Assembly: GCF_019923725.1 (NCBI RefSeq)
Contig: NZ_JAHXRI010000025.1
Coordinates: forward strand, 62,001 to 126,000
Direction of reading: 5' to 3'
Source: Zwartia hollandica
Lineage (GTDB): Bacteria; Pseudomonadota; Gammaproteobacteria; Burkholderiales; Burkholderiaceae_B
Length of the DNA stretch: 64,000 nucleotides
The notes under the pieces were generated by a model. It did no database searches and had not been told where the DNA came from. It saw nothing but the letters and a program-made list of their open reading frames with translations. Shown piece after piece: positions 37,156-47,920 of this stretch. Every line of letters starts with the position of its first letter. The stretch's first letter is position 1. The translations under genes and the position numbers were made by a program.

Positions 37156-38586
37156 ATGTCTTCAAATCAATTTGATGTAGTCGTTATTGGCGCAGGACCT
37201 GGCGGCTATATCGCCGCGATTCGCGCAGCGCAGCTCGGCATGTCGGTCGCGTGTATTGATGCATGGCAAAACGGCAATGGCGGTCCTGCACCTGGTGGCA
37301 CTTGCACGAACGTTGGTTGTATTCCTTCCAAAGCATTGTTGCAGTCGTCCGAGCACTTTGAGCAGGCGAATCACCATTTTGCTGAACACGGCATCGAAGT
37401 CAAAGGTGTGTCGCTCAAGCTCGACAAAATGGTTGGTCGCAAAAATGATGTCGTGAAGCAAAATAACGACGGTATTTTGTATTTGTTCAAAAAGAACAAA
37501 GTCACTTTCTTCCATGGCAAAGGCGCTTTTGCTGGCCAAGTCGATGGCGGCTGGGCAATCAAAGTGTCAGGAACGACAACCGCTGACCTCGTTGGTAAGC
37601 ATGTGGTGATCGCCACGGGCTCGTCTGCGCGTGAATTGCCAGGCACACCTTTTGATGAACAGCAGATTCTGTCTAACGACGGCGCACTGAATATCGGCGC
37701 AGTACCAAAGAAGCTCGGCGTGATTGGTGCGGGCGTGATTGGTTTGGAAATGGGTAGCGTCTGGCGCCGCCTCGGTGCGGAAGTGACCGTACTCGAAGCG
37801 ATGCCTGAGTTTCTCGCTGCTGTCGATACGCAAGTCGCAAAAGAGGCGCACAAGATTTTCACCAAGCAAGGTCTGTCGATTCACATGGGCGTCAAGCTCG
37901 GTGAAATCAAGTCGACAGCCAAGCAAGTGACGGTGCCCTACACCGATGCGGCGGGTGCTGCGCAAAAGTTGGTGGTTGATAAGCTAATCGTATCGATCGG
38001 TCGCGTGCCTTACACCGGCGGCTTGAATCCTGACTCGGTTGGCTTAAAGCTCGATGAGCGCGGCTTTGTTGTCGTTGACGGTGATTGCAAAACCAACTTG
38101 CCAAACGTTTGGGCAGTGGGTGATGTGGTACGTGGACCCATGCTCGCCCACAAGGCCGAGGAAGAGGGCGTTGCGGTTGCTGAGCGTATCGGCGGGCAAC
38201 ACGGCCATGTCAACTTCAACACGATTCCTTGGGTGATCTATACCTCGCCTGAGATTTCGTGGGTCGGTCAGACCGAGCAACAGTTAAAAGCGTCTGGTCG
38301 TGCTTATAAGGCTGGTAGCTTCCCTTTCTTGGCGAATGGACGCGCACGCGCTCTGGGCGACACAACAGGTTTTGTGAAGATCCTAGCTGATGCCGCGACA
38401 GACGAAGTGCTAGGCGTGCATATCATTGGCCCGATGGCATCCGAGTTGATCGCAGAAGCTGTCACCATCATGGAGTTCCGTGGTGCGGCTGAAGATATCG
38501 CTCGTATTTGTCATGCGCATCCTACTTTGTCGGAATCGATGAAAGAAGCGGCTTTGGCCGTGGATAAACGCGCGCTTAACTTCTGA
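37156..38586 (+). CDS. lpdA: Dihydrolipoamide dehydrogenase (E3)
   Basis: The E3 flavoprotein, 476 residues, reoxidises dihydrolipoamide with NAD+. The FAD motif is [15 protein letters not shown], the redox disulfide Cys50/Cys55 is in [15 protein letters not shown], the NAD motif is [13 protein letters not shown], and the catalytic His-Glu pair is in [13 protein letters not shown]. An insertion between residues 35 and 48 ([14 protein letters not shown]) is typical of the betaproteobacterial OdhL form. It lies 13 bases after sucB. Confidence 0.97.
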   Translation: MSSNQFDVVVIGAGPGGYIAAIRAAQLGMSVACIDAWQNGNGGPAPGGTCTNVGCIPSKALLQSSEHFEQANHHFAEHGIEVKGVSLKLDKMVGRKNDVVKQNNDGILYLFKKNKVTFFHGKGAFAGQVDGGWAIKVSGTTTADLVGKHVVIATGSSARELPGTPFDEQQILSNDGALNIGAVPKKLGVIGAGVIGLEMGSVWRRLGAEVTVLEAMPEFLAAVDTQVAKEAHKIFTKQGLSIHMGVKLGEIKSTAKQVTVPYTDAAGAAQKLVVDKLIVSIGRVPYTGGLNPDSVGLKLDERGFVVVDGDCKTNLPNVWAVGDVVRGPMLAHKAEEEGVAVAERIGGQHGHVNFNTIPWVIYTSPEISWVGQTEQQLKASGRAYKAGSFPFLANGRARALGDTTGFVKILADAATDEVLGVHIIGPMASELIAEAVTIMEFRGAAEDIARICHAHPTLSESMKEAALAVDKRALNF

Positions 38587-38593
38587 AGCTTTC

Positions 38594-39685
38594 TTGAACG
38601 TCCTTCAATACTATGAGAGCAGTCTGGCTGAACGTGGTTATCAGCCAGACCATGCGCAACGCGCGGCCATTGAGCGCCTGCAAAAATACTTTGACGACTG
38701 GATCGCCTTTAAAGGGGATCGGTCTAGTGCGCTTAAACGCTTGATCAAACGTCCTGAAGTGCCTCGTGGTGTATATCTGTGGGGTGGGGTCGGGCGTGGC
38801 AAGAGTTTTTTGATGGATGCGTTTTATGCAACTGTCCCGGTCACGCGTAAGACGCGATTGCACTTTCATGAGTTCATGCGCAGCGTGCATCGGCAGCTCG
38901 ATGAAGTCAAAGGGCGGCAGGACCCACTGGATGAAGTCGCCAAACGTATATCAAAGCGTTATCGCCTAATTTGTTTTGATGAGTTTCACGTATCAGATGT
39001 CGCAGACGCGATGATCTTGTACCGATTGCTGCTGAAGTTTTTTGAATACGGCACGTCTTTTGTCATGACGTCCAATTACGAACCATCAACGCTATACCCC
39101 GATGGTTTGCATCGTGATCGGATTTTGCCAGCGATCGAGTTGATTGAAGATCGCATGGACATCCTGAACGTTGATGCTGGCATTGACTATCGTCGTCGCA
39201 CACTTGAACAAGTGAAGTGTTATCACACACCGCTCGATGCGACGGCAGAGTCTGCGCTCGAGCAAGCTTTTCTGCAGCTGTCCGATACGCCACCCCAAGA
39301 TCCCGTGCTGTTGATTGAGCATCGTGAGATCACCGCCAAAAAACGTGCTGGCAGTGTGGTCTGGTTTGATTTTGCCACCTTGTGTGGTGGGCCTCGCTCG
39401 CAGAACGACTACCTTGAAATCGCCAGCCGTTTCCATGCAGTCATCTTGTCGGGTGTGCCGAAGATGGGTCCTAAGCACGCGTCTGAGGCGCGGCGCTTCA
39501 CCTGGTTGATTGATGTCTTCTACGATCACAAGGTAAAGCTATTGATGTCGGCCGAGTGCGAGCCCGAAGAGCTCTACACTTCGGGTCCTATGTCAAACGA
39601 GTTCCATCGCACCGTTTCCCGTATTCTTGAAATGCAGTCCAAAGAGTATTTGGACTCTGAACAGCGCGACACCGTTAGTCTTTAA
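38594..39685 (+). CDS. zapE: Cell division ATPase ZapE (AFG1-like)
   Basis: A 363-residue AFG1/ZapE-type P-loop ATPase that modulates Z-ring constriction in gammaproteobacteria. Walker A is GGVGRGKS (64-71), with Walker B in [17 protein letters not shown]; the AFG1 signature [21 protein letters not shown] is present. The start is TTG at 38594, 7 bases after the lpdA stop; there is no in-frame ATG nearby and [16 protein letters not shown] matches the family N-terminus. The short gap suggests transcription with the 2-oxoglutarate dehydrogenase operon. Confidence 0.93.
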   Translation: MNVLQYYESSLAERGYQPDHAQRAAIERLQKYFDDWIAFKGDRSSALKRLIKRPEVPRGVYLWGGVGRGKSFLMDAFYATVPVTRKTRLHFHEFMRSVHRQLDEVKGRQDPLDEVAKRISKRYRLICFDEFHVSDVADAMILYRLLLKFFEYGTSFVMTSNYEPSTLYPDGLHRDRILPAIELIEDRMDILNVDAGIDYRRRTLEQVKCYHTPLDATAESALEQAFLQLSDTPPQDPVLLIEHREITAKKRAGSVVWFDFATLCGGPRSQNDYLEIASRFHAVILSGVPKMGPKHASEARRFTWLIDVFYDHKVKLLMSAECEPEELYTSGPMSNEFHRTVSRILEMQSKEYLDSEQRDTVSL

Positions 39686-39708
39686 GCAAGTCTCGGAGCT
39701 TTTACGCC

Positions 39709-41088
39709 ATGAATACCCGCGTTCTCACTGGTATTACCACCTCGGGTACACCTCACCTGGGTAATTATGTTGGCGCCATTCGTCCAGCAATTCAGGCCAG
39801 TAACGAGGTGAAGGTGGATGCCTTCTTTTTTCTGGCGGACTATCATGCGTTGATCAAGTGCGAAGACGCGAACTTGATTGCACGCTCACGCTTGGAGATT
39901 GCAGCCACCTGGCTCGCGTGTGGACTCGACCCCGCACGGGTGACGTTTTATCGTCAATCCGATGTACCAGAAATCCCCGAACTGTCCTGGATGCTGACCT
40001 GCGTCACAGCCAAGGGTTTGATGAACCGGGCGCATGCCTATAAAGCCTCTGTCGATCAAAATACTGCCAAAGGCGTGGAAGGTGACGATGGGATCACGAT
40101 GGGGTTGTTTTCTTACCCTATCCTGATGGCTGCCGACATTTTGATGTTCAACGCCCACAAGGTTCCGGTCGGACGCGATCAAACACAGCACCTTGAGATG
40201 GCGCGTGATATTGCTCAGCGGTTCAACCACTTGTTTGGTCAGGGCAAAGAGTTTTTTGTCTTGCCGGAGGCAGTGATCTCAGAGGATGTTGCAACCTTGC
40301 CAGGCTTAGACGGTCGCAAGATGTCTAAAAGCTACAACAACACCGTTCCTCTTTTTGAGGGCGGTTCGAAAGCCTTAAAGTCGGCTGTTGCGCGCATCGT
40401 GACCGATTCGCGGGGTCCGGGCGAGCCGAAAGACGCGGAGGCATCACACCTCTATTTAATTTATAAAGCGTTCGCACAGCCCGCTGAAACGGCTGCGTTC
40501 CGCAAGGAGCTCGAAGCGGGACTGGGTTGGGGAGATGCCAAGCAGCGCTTATGCGAGCGCGTCGAGCAAGAGCTTGGTCCTATGCGTGCGAACTATCAAG
40601 ACTTAATGTCTAACCCTGCGCGTATCGAAGAGATTCTGCAAGAGGGTGCACGCAAAGCGCGTGCGATTGCGACACCGTTTATCAAAGAGTTACGTCAGGC
40701 GGTTGGCTTGCGTTCCTTGGGCGCTGCTGCTTCCTCAGAGCAGATAGGTAAATCAGCTGGTAAGTCCGCTAAATCAGGTAAAGCCGCACGCTTTGTGAGC
40801 TTTCGCGATGAGGCGGGTCAGTTCCGTTTCCGCTTCTTGGCAGCGGACGGGACCGAGCTCTTTTGTTCAGTTGCCTTTGCAGATCCCAAGTTGGCTGGGG
40901 CGGCCATGCGCAAGTTCCAACTGACAGACGTGGATGCTTGTATCAAATTGGAAGGTGAGCTCGGATTTTCGATCCTGCTCGATGGGCAATTTCTCGCAGC
41001 CCAGCGGGATAATGAATCGTCGCAGCGACGTGATGAACATGTCGCGTTGCTGCAGGCTGCGCATGCCTCGCTTGCCGAGGCTACCTGA
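39709..41088 (+). CDS. trpS: Tryptophanyl-tRNA synthetase with extra C-terminal domain
   Basis: TrpS charges tRNA-Trp. The class I signatures are [10 protein letters not shown] (HIGH-like) and [10 protein letters not shown] (KMSKS). The synthetase core ends near residue 335; the usual bacterial length is 330-340, but this protein has 459. After a Lys/Ser/Gly linker ([17 protein letters not shown]) comes a domain of about 85 residues, [20 protein letters not shown] to [18 protein letters not shown], which resembles the DUF1508/YegP small beta domain. The role of that domain is unknown. It is 23 bases after zapE. Confidence 0.95.
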   Translation: MNTRVLTGITTSGTPHLGNYVGAIRPAIQASNEVKVDAFFFLADYHALIKCEDANLIARSRLEIAATWLACGLDPARVTFYRQSDVPEIPELSWMLTCVTAKGLMNRAHAYKASVDQNTAKGVEGDDGITMGLFSYPILMAADILMFNAHKVPVGRDQTQHLEMARDIAQRFNHLFGQGKEFFVLPEAVISEDVATLPGLDGRKMSKSYNNTVPLFEGGSKALKSAVARIVTDSRGPGEPKDAEASHLYLIYKAFAQPAETAAFRKELEAGLGWGDAKQRLCERVEQELGPMRANYQDLMSNPARIEEILQEGARKARAIATPFIKELRQAVGLRSLGAAASSEQIGKSAGKSAKSGKAARFVSFRDEAGQFRFRFLAADGTELFCSVAFADPKLAGAAMRKFQLTDVDACIKLEGELGFSILLDGQFLAAQRDNESSQRRDEHVALLQAAHASLAEAT

Positions 41089-41104
41089 TTCGGGAAGGCG
41101 CTCT

Positions 41105-41120
41105 CCCTGCGAATGCAGGG
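41105..41120 (+). terminator. Possible terminator hairpin after trpS
   Basis: Arms CCCTGC (41105-41110) and GCAGGG (41115-41120) with a GAAT loop, 16 bases past the trpS stop. Only a weak T-rich stretch (TATCTTT) follows, so efficiency is doubtful. Confidence 0.4.
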
Positions 41121-41218
41121 TATCTTTGAGCGGCGCACTTTGGCATGATCGGGTGTTGTGAGATTCAGCTGATCTTACATTCGACAGTAGATAAATGACC
41201 TTATCTGGAAGATTATCC

Positions 41219-41902
41219 ATGCCGCAGTCCACAAATCGGCCCTCCGGTGACACACAAAATCCTGGCTGCGTATTTCTTGTAGAAGACGATCAAGAGCTTC
41301 GTACCAGTATTTGTGAAGTGTTGCGTTTCGTTGGTTACAAAGTGCAGGCTTATGCAAACCCTCAGGAATTCTTGCATGACTTCACCAACGTTGTCCCCGC
41401 GGTACTCGTGACGGACGTGCGCATGCCGGGAATGTCCGGTGTGGATCTTCAAGAGAAGCTCCTGAGCCATGGCAGACAAATGCCTATTATTTTTATTAGT
41501 GGCGAAAGCACCATTTCAGAAGCTGTTAAGGCTATGTCGAATGGAGCAATCGAATTTTTACTTAAGCCGTTTAGTCGCGAAAACCTGCTGTCAGCCGTAT
41601 CGAAAGCACTGGCGCTTGACGCTCAATTGATGCGTGATTTAATCAAGCAGGTAGAGTTTGAACAAAAACTAAAAGTACTCTCTCCCAGAGAGCGCGAGGT
41701 ATTCAAATTAATGACTAAAGGATATGGCAATGCCGAGCTCGCCAATGAGTTAGGTGTAGCGCTATCAACAGTCAAAGAGTACAAATCGGAGATGATGTAT
41801 AAACTGCGTTTGCGTTCATTGTCTGAACTTATCGCTCTAAGCGAGTCCGCTGAGCGTCGCTCAGCTAGCAAATTAGATGAATCTCCACGATCGAAGAGTT
41901 AA
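41219..41902 (+). CDS. FixJ/TodT-type response regulator
   Basis: A 227-residue DNA-binding response regulator. The start MPQSTNRPSG at 41219 is preferred because GGAAG lies 7 bases upstream; an in-frame ATG at 41195 has no Shine-Dalgarno. The receiver domain has the acidic pair Glu22/Asp23, phospho-acceptor Asp66 in VLVTDVRMPGMSG, and the conserved Lys in FLLKPF. The C-terminal LuxR-type helix-turn-helix is LSPREREVFKLMTKGYGNAE to STVKEYKSEMMYKL. It pairs with the histidine kinase 96 bases downstream. The regulon is unknown. Confidence 0.92.
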   Translation: MPQSTNRPSGDTQNPGCVFLVEDDQELRTSICEVLRFVGYKVQAYANPQEFLHDFTNVVPAVLVTDVRMPGMSGVDLQEKLLSHGRQMPIIFISGESTISEAVKAMSNGAIEFLLKPFSRENLLSAVSKALALDAQLMRDLIKQVEFEQKLKVLSPREREVFKLMTKGYGNAELANELGVALSTVKEYKSEMMYKLRLRSLSELIALSESAERRSASKLDESPRSKS

Positions 41903-41998
41903 TTATCCAATAGTCGCGACACTAGTTCCTGAGTCTTCGTGCTGGTTGCGCGCGGCGTCTATCTTGAGATTCATTGACATACGGTGTAGCGTTCTAGT

Positions 41999-43468
41999 AT
42001 GAATGAATATCTCATCCCGATACACATACTACTGGCTACCGCTTCGATGGCCATGATCTTCGTGTTGGTAGTGTCGACCTCACCGAACGATCGAAACGCG
42101 TCTTATTCTATTTTTGTAACCCTTTTGGTTCTAACCTTTCTTGCTTATGCAGGGAGAGGCGGGTTGTTCGCTTTTGACATTGTTGAGATTAACGAGGCTA
42201 TCGATCGCACACAAGTCGGTGGCACTCCAGCGTTTGTTTTCGTCAGCACCATCATTGGTATCTCTATCTACTTAAGGGTCGTATTAATCAGAAACCTCAT
42301 CGACAAGAGCATTGTATGGGGGCGCGATCTGCTTATGCTTCTAGTCATTATTTTTCTGTCCATTGCACCTATCCATTTTTTTGCTACGAGCATCGACAGC
42401 CTTGTCCGTTTATCTACCGCTACAATTTTTTATTTGCTTTGTGCAGCCATCATTTTTTTTATTCTTCATGGCGTACGACAACGGTCTGGAATGTTGTTGG
42501 GGCACTTGATATATCTGCTTTCCATAGCTCTGATCATTATTAATGTTGTGGCCTTGATCGTCCTTGCGTATATGCTTCCCGGGATCGATGCTGCGGGTAC
42601 TAAATTTATAAATGTTGCGGATTTATGGTTACGTGGCATTAGGATTTCACTCCTTTTTTGTATCGATATCGCACTTTTATATTATTGGTTACAGAACTGT
42701 TCCACCGCTGCCTTGCGTGCCGCCGCCGATAGGATTCGTCTTGAATCTTTGCTTGAGGAGAAAGAGATACTTGTACGTAACCTCCTGGATGCGGATGCTC
42801 TAACGCACACAGGCGCCTTGGCGGGTGGACTATCGCACGAACTCAATCAGTTTTTGGCTCGAATCCAACTCGACGCTGAGTCTGCAAAGTCATACGTGCT
42901 GGCAAACCAGAGTCCCGATAGAATTGTTTCAATACTCGACCGGCTAACGCAAGCAAATCAAGAGGCTGCCAAATTGATCGGGAGCCTGAAGAAGTTGTTT
43001 GTCAAGCGTGCCGAGGAGCGCACGCTCTGCGAGCTAGATACGCTGGTCGAGACCGTCGTGTCGCTCTACGCGAGCCGCATTAAACAATCCGGGATCGATT
43101 TTGAGTGTCACGCACAAACTGGCGCTAAAGCCATGTTGGACGATGGTTTGATCCGGCGCGTGATATCTAACCTGTTGGCAAATGCGATGGACGCTTGCAA
43201 TGCCACGGGTCGCAAGGATTTAAAGGTACGCGTCATCAGTCAGATTGAAAGAGGTTCTTGGGTATTCACTGTTTCTGACAATGCCATGGGCGTACATCCA
43301 AGCGTCATCCGCAAGGTGTTTAGTTTGTTTGCTACTACAAAATCTGAGGGCACTGGCGTTGGTTTATGGTTGAGTCAGCATATCGTTGAAATCCATGCTG
43401 GTTCAATCCGCTTTGAAAATCTTGACGCAGGTGGCGTCAAGTTTTCTTTCCGGATCCCCGTGGCTTAG
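41999..43468 (+). CDS. Multi-span membrane sensor histidine kinase
   Basis: A 489-residue kinase. About seven transmembrane helices fill residues 4-232 with only short loops, so sensing is probably within or near the membrane. The H-box is LAGGLSHELNQFLARIQ with phospho-acceptor His280; the usual HELNQPLA proline is Phe here. The ATPase domain has N-box LISNLLANAMDACNATG, G1-like FTVSDNAMGVHPSV (one Gly replaced) and G2 GTGVGLWLSQHIVE. The membrane part is visibly more AT-rich than neighbouring genes. It is 3 bases from the convergent tex stop. The signal is unknown. Confidence 0.9.
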   Translation: MNEYLIPIHILLATASMAMIFVLVVSTSPNDRNASYSIFVTLLVLTFLAYAGRGGLFAFDIVEINEAIDRTQVGGTPAFVFVSTIIGISIYLRVVLIRNLIDKSIVWGRDLLMLLVIIFLSIAPIHFFATSIDSLVRLSTATIFYLLCAAIIFFILHGVRQRSGMLLGHLIYLLSIALIIINVVALIVLAYMLPGIDAAGTKFINVADLWLRGIRISLLFCIDIALLYYWLQNCSTAALRAAADRIRLESLLEEKEILVRNLLDADALTHTGALAGGLSHELNQFLARIQLDAESAKSYVLANQSPDRIVSILDRLTQANQEAAKLIGSLKKLFVKRAEERTLCELDTLVETVVSLYASRIKQSGIDFECHAQTGAKAMLDDGLIRRVISNLLANAMDACNATGRKDLKVRVISQIERGSWVFTVSDNAMGVHPSVIRKVFSLFATTKSEGTGVGLWLSQHIVEIHAGSIRFENLDAGGVKFSFRIPVA

Positions 43469-43471
43469 CCC

Positions 43472-45838
43472 TTACCGCTTCAACTTCGCAAACGCCGCAG
43501 CCATCGCACCCTGGCCCAGCGGCTCTGGTGCAGCGCCTTTGTTTTGCTTGCTAGCAGATTGCCCGCCGCTAGAACGATTGCTAGAAGCAGGCGCACCACC
43601 TGCGCTGCGTGCGGGTGGTGTCTCATCATTCAAACGCATCGTTAGTGCAATACGCTTGCGCGGAATATCGACTTCCTGCACGCGAACTTTCACGGTCTGG
43701 CCAACACGCACCACATCGCGCGGATCAGAGACGAACTTTTCTGCAAGGGCCGAGATGTGCACTAGGCCATCTTGATGCACGCCGATATCCACAAAGGCGC
43801 CGAAGTTTGCGACGTTGGTGACAACGCCCTCAAGCAGCATACCGGGTAATAAGTCGTTGAGTGTTTCGACGCCTTCTTTGAAAGTCGCGGTTGTGAACTC
43901 TGGTCGTGGGTCGCGGCCAGGTTTTTCGAGCTCAAGTAAGATGTCGCGCACGGTGGGCACACCGAAGCGTTCATCGGTGAACTCCGAGGGCGATAAGCCT
44001 TTGAGCTTGTCGCGATTGCCAATCACTTCTTTCATGTCGGCCGCAATTTTCTTCAAAATCCGTTCGACAACTGGATACGCTTCGGGGTGCACAGAGGAGG
44101 CGTCTAGCGGATTGTCACCATTTGGAATTCTCAGAAAACCTGCTGCTTGTTCAAAGGCTTTTTCACCGAAGCGTGGGACTTCTTTTAGTGCGCTACGATT
44201 TGGAAACACACCTTTAGCATCGCGATACGAGACGATGTTTTTGGCTAATGTGCTGTTAAGCCCTGATACGCGCGTCAAGAGCGCTGCAGAAGCGGTGTTT
44301 ACATCGACGCCGACAGCATTCACGCAATCTTCGACAACCGCATCGAGTGAACGTGCTAACTCGCGCTGATTAAGGTCGTGTTGATACTGACCGACTCCAA
44401 TCGCTTTCGGCTCGATCTTTACGAGTTCTGCGAGGGGATCTTGCAGGCGCCGCGCAATCGAGGCGGCACCCCGCAAGCTCACATCCAGATCGGGGAATTC
44501 AAGTGCAGCCAACTCAGATGCTGAATAGACCGAGGCGCCAGCTTCTGAGACCACGACACGTGTCAGCTTTAAATCGGGTTGCGCAGCCATGAGGTCTGCA
44601 ACGAGCTTTTCCGTTTCGCGTGAGGCGGTACCGTTGCCGATCGCGACCAGTTCAATCTTGTGACGACGCGCGATTGTGGCAAGCGTCGTTAGCGAACCCA
44701 CGCGATCACGACGCGGTTCAAAGGGATAGATGGTGGCCGTTTCAACGACCTTGCCAGTGTGGTCGATCGCGGCAATTTTGACGCCTGTGCGAATACCTGG
44801 ATCCAAGCCAAGCACAGCTTTAGGGCCCGCCGGTGCGGCAAGCAGCAAATCCTTCAGGTTGGCTGCAAACACGCGAATGGCTTCAGCTTCAGCCGTTTCG
44901 CGTAAGCGCGTCAACATTTCTGTTTCGAACATCGTGAGTAGTTTCACGCGCCACGTCCAGCGCGCAATATCTGCGAGCCACTTCGCGCGTGGTGTTGGGG
45001 CAGCATCAAACAAGCCTTTACCAAGCTCTAAGAACCGTGCTACCCGTTCTACACAAGGGTGCGGTACCAGTATGTCTTGCGACGCTTCTATTCCAATACG
45101 CAGCTCAAGCGCACCTTGTTGACGTCCGCGTAACATGGCAAGAATACGATGCGAGGGGAGGGTGCGAAGCGGTTCATTAAAGTCAAACCAGTCACGAAAG
45201 TTTGCGCCTTCGGCTTCCTTGCCATCAGCGACTTTTGAATACAGATAACCTTGTGTCCAGAGATGATTGCGCATGTCCGCCAAGAGATCGGCGTTTTCTG
45301 CATAACGCTCGGCCAGAATATCGCGGGCACCATCGAGCGCAGCTTTAGGCTCCGTGATGCCAGCCTCTGCATTCAAATATTGTGCAGCAAGCGTCAGCGG
45401 ATCGCATTGCAAGTCGGCCAGAATGCCGTCTGCCAGAGGCTCTAGGCCCGCTTCTCGGGCGATTTGTGCGCGAGTGCGACGCTTGACCTTAAATGGTGCA
45501 TAGAGATCTTCTAGGCGCTGTTTGGTGTCGGCTTGCTTGATGGCCAGTTCGAGTTCTGGTGTCAGTTTATTTTGTTCGGTGATTGAGCTCAAAATTGCAG
45601 CGCGGCGGTCCTCGAGATCGCGCAAGTAGAGCAGACGCGTGTCCAGGTTGCGCAGCACGGTGTCGTCGAGCCCGCCAGTTGCTTCTTTGCGATAGCGCGC
45701 AATAAACGGCACGGTTGCGCCGTCTTTCAGCAACTCAATCACGGCTGCCACTTGTTGTGGACGAACACTTAACTCTTCTGCGAGCTGGGCAATGATGCGC
45801 AGTTCGGTGTCTGACGTGGTAAGACTTAAATCACTCAT
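43472..45838 (-). CDS. tex: Tex-family transcription accessory / RNA-binding protein
   Basis: Tex, 788 residues from ATG 45838 ([20 protein letters not shown]); a longer frame from 45886 is possible but family members start as chosen. Order of domains: N-terminal helical Tex domain with [19 protein letters not shown], YqgF-type RNase H fold ([18 protein letters not shown]), helix-hairpin-helix ([20 protein letters not shown]) and a C-terminal S1 domain ([20 protein letters not shown]). The tail is Ser/Gly/Ala-rich. Tex binds nucleic acid and affects transcription; in Bordetella it was linked to toxin expression. Confidence 0.96.
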   Translation of the reverse strand: MSDLSLTTSDTELRIIAQLAEELSVRPQQVAAVIELLKDGATVPFIARYRKEATGGLDDTVLRNLDTRLLYLRDLEDRRAAILSSITEQNKLTPELELAIKQADTKQRLEDLYAPFKVKRRTRAQIAREAGLEPLADGILADLQCDPLTLAAQYLNAEAGITEPKAALDGARDILAERYAENADLLADMRNHLWTQGYLYSKVADGKEAEGANFRDWFDFNEPLRTLPSHRILAMLRGRQQGALELRIGIEASQDILVPHPCVERVARFLELGKGLFDAAPTPRAKWLADIARWTWRVKLLTMFETEMLTRLRETAEAEAIRVFAANLKDLLLAAPAGPKAVLGLDPGIRTGVKIAAIDHTGKVVETATIYPFEPRRDRVGSLTTLATIARRHKIELVAIGNGTASRETEKLVADLMAAQPDLKLTRVVVSEAGASVYSASELAALEFPDLDVSLRGAASIARRLQDPLAELVKIEPKAIGVGQYQHDLNQRELARSLDAVVEDCVNAVGVDVNTASAALLTRVSGLNSTLAKNIVSYRDAKGVFPNRSALKEVPRFGEKAFEQAAGFLRIPNGDNPLDASSVHPEAYPVVERILKKIAADMKEVIGNRDKLKGLSPSEFTDERFGVPTVRDILLELEKPGRDPRPEFTTATFKEGVETLNDLLPGMLLEGVVTNVANFGAFVDIGVHQDGLVHISALAEKFVSDPRDVVRVGQTVKVRVQEVDIPRKRIALTMRLNDETPPARSAGGAPASSNRSSGGQSASKQNKGAAPEPLGQGAMAAAFAKLKR

Positions 45839-45943
45839 TTGATCAAACGCTTCTTGTAAGGCGACAAACGGACGATTTTGCCACATGTCGAGAGTGTCCT
45901 CAGTTCAGGCGGTATGATCCGGCATGCTTCGTTGGTATTTGAT

Positions 45944-47920
45944 ATGCAAGAACCCCTGATTTCTGAGATTTTTTCCCTAGATGGGCCGCTTGCGGCGATG
46001 TCGCCAGGATTTCGTGTCCGGACGACACAAATTGAGCTTGCGCAGGCCGTTGAACGCACGATTGCAGAGCGTTCTACCCTAATTGCTGAGGCAGGTACTG
46101 GCACGGGCAAGACGTGGGCCTACCTCGTTCCTGCGTTACTCGGCGGGGGTAAGGTGTTAGTGTCAACCGGCACCCGAACCTTACAAGATCAATTGTTTTC
46201 TCGAGATCTTCCCCGCGTGCGCGAAGCGCTTAGTATCCCGGCCACGATTGCTTTGCTCAAAGGGCGGGGTAATTATGTTTGTCATTACCACCTTGAGAGA
46301 CTTCAGGGAGAAGACCGAGCCCTTAAATCCCGTGGCGAAGTGCATCAGTTACGTAACATCCAGACCTTTGCCCAACAAAGTGCCACGGGAGATCGAGCGG
46401 ATTTGCCGACCGTTCCTGAGGATGCGGAAATCTGGCAACGTGTGACCTCGACGCGCGAGAACTGCCTGGGGCAAGATTGTCCGAATGTGCGCGATTGTTT
46501 TGTATTGAAGGCGCGTCGACAGGCGCAGGAGGCCGATGTAGTTGTGATCAACCACGCCTTATTCATGGCAGACCTCATGCTGCGCGAAGAGGGGGTTACC
46601 GATCTATTGCCTGCGGCCGACACGGTTGTGTTTGATGAAGCCCATCAGTTGCCCGATACGGCGACACGTTTCTTAGGCTCGAGCGTATCGACGCATCAAT
46701 TGCTTGATTTGGGGCGCTTGATTGAGACGGCAGGCTTAGCCCATGCACGCGAGCTTACGAACTGGTCTGAGCAAGCACGGGCGCTCGAACAAGCAACACG
46801 TGAGTTGCGCCTTAGTTGTGCTGCGCTGGAGAACATGCCTTCGCGCCGTGTGACGTTCGAGGCGTTCCCTGAGCCCGCTGCGTTTGATATTGCCCGAAAG
46901 GCGTTGCAGACCTCGCTTGATGCAGTGGGGCAGTTGCTCGCAAGTGTTGAAGAGAAGCATCCCGATCTTGCGACGGCTGCGCGCACGGCACGTGAGTTGT
47001 CTGAGCGACTAGCCGAGTGGGGGCAACCCGCAAGAGGCTTGCGCTCTGATGCGCAAGATCTGCATCAAATCGTTCGCTGGGTTGAGTTGGGTCTGCATCA
47101 TGTGCGGCTGCATGCAGCGCCTTTGTCTGTGGCGGAGGCCTTCTCTCGCTATCGGCAAGGGGGGCAGGCATGGATTTTTACCTCGGCGACGCTGTCGGTG
47201 CATGGTGACTTTTCTCACTTCACCGAGCGACTGGGTTTGCAGAATGCCGAGACGGTACGTATGGAGTCTCCCTTCGACTATGCCAAGCAGGCGATGCTGT
47301 TCGTGCCGCAAAGTCTGCCTGTACCACAGTCGTCAGAGTTCTTGCCTGCCTTCGTTGAGCAACTGATGCCACTGATTCAGGCGAGCCAAGGTGGTGCGTT
47401 AGTTTTATGTACGACGTTGCGAGCGGTCGAGCGCGTCGCGGCCTTGTTGGCTGACGCCTATGATCGCATGGGCTTGAGCTGGCCGATCATGCGCCAGGGT
47501 AATGGCACCCGCCGCGATTTACTAGAGAGATTTCGAACACTCGACCATGCTGTGTTGGTGGGTAGCGCAAGTTTTTGGGAAGGCATCGATGTGGCGGGTG
47601 ATCGTCTGACGTTGGTTGCCATCGATAAACTGCCGTTTGCACCGCCGGATGATCCGGTGCTTGAGGCGCGCTTACGCGCATGTCGCAGTCGTGGGGGAAA
47701 CCCCTTTATGGAATACCAACTACCCGAGGCGGCCATTGCGCTCAAGCAAGGTGCAGGACGTTTAATTCGTAGTGAAACGGATTGGGGGGTCTTGATGGTT
47801 GGGGACACGCGCTTAGTCGATAAACCTTATGGCAAGCAACTCTGGCGCGGGTTGCCGCCGTTTGCGCGTACCCGCGTGCTTGAAGAAGCCGTTGAGTTCT
47901 TGACCTTAAAACAGGCGTAG
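45944..47920 (+). CDS. ATP-dependent DNA helicase, DinG/YoaA-like
   Basis: A 658-residue superfamily 2 XPD-like helicase. I use ATG 45944 (MQEPLISEIFSLDGPLAA); ATG 45914 and TTG 45878 are in frame but lack conserved residues. Walker A is LIAEAGTGTGKTWAYL, Walker B is VFDEAHQLPD. Four cysteines for a [4Fe-4S] cluster are visible: one in NYVCHYH and three in NCLGQDCPNVRDC with the C-x4-C-x5-C spacing of DinG. The C-terminal motifs include SATLSVHGDF, GSASFWEGIDVAGD and QGAGRLIRSE. It should unwind damaged or R-loop DNA. It overlaps bamD by 15 bases at the 3' end. Confidence 0.93.
   Translation: MQEPLISEIFSLDGPLAAMSPGFRVRTTQIELAQAVERTIAERSTLIAEAGTGTGKTWAYLVPALLGGGKVLVSTGTRTLQDQLFSRDLPRVREALSIPATIALLKGRGNYVCHYHLERLQGEDRALKSRGEVHQLRNIQTFAQQSATGDRADLPTVPEDAEIWQRVTSTRENCLGQDCPNVRDCFVLKARRQAQEADVVVINHALFMADLMLREEGVTDLLPAADTVVFDEAHQLPDTATRFLGSSVSTHQLLDLGRLIETAGLAHARELTNWSEQARALEQATRELRLSCAALENMPSRRVTFEAFPEPAAFDIARKALQTSLDAVGQLLASVEEKHPDLATAARTARELSERLAEWGQPARGLRSDAQDLHQIVRWVELGLHHVRLHAAPLSVAEAFSRYRQGGQAWIFTSATLSVHGDFSHFTERLGLQNAETVRMESPFDYAKQAMLFVPQSLPVPQSSEFLPAFVEQLMPLIQASQGGALVLCTTLRAVERVAALLADAYDRMGLSWPIMRQGNGTRRDLLERFRTLDHAVLVGSASFWEGIDVAGDRLTLVAIDKLPFAPPDDPVLEARLRACRSRGGNPFMEYQLPEAAIALKQGAGRLIRSETDWGVLMVGDTRLVDKPYGKQLWRGLPPFARTRVLEEAVEFLTLKQA

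Noticed and set aside
41195-41218. Upstream ATG for the response regulator
   Set aside because: It lacks a Shine-Dalgarno, while ATG 41219 has GGAAG at proper spacing; the extra 8 residues are not part of the receiver fold.
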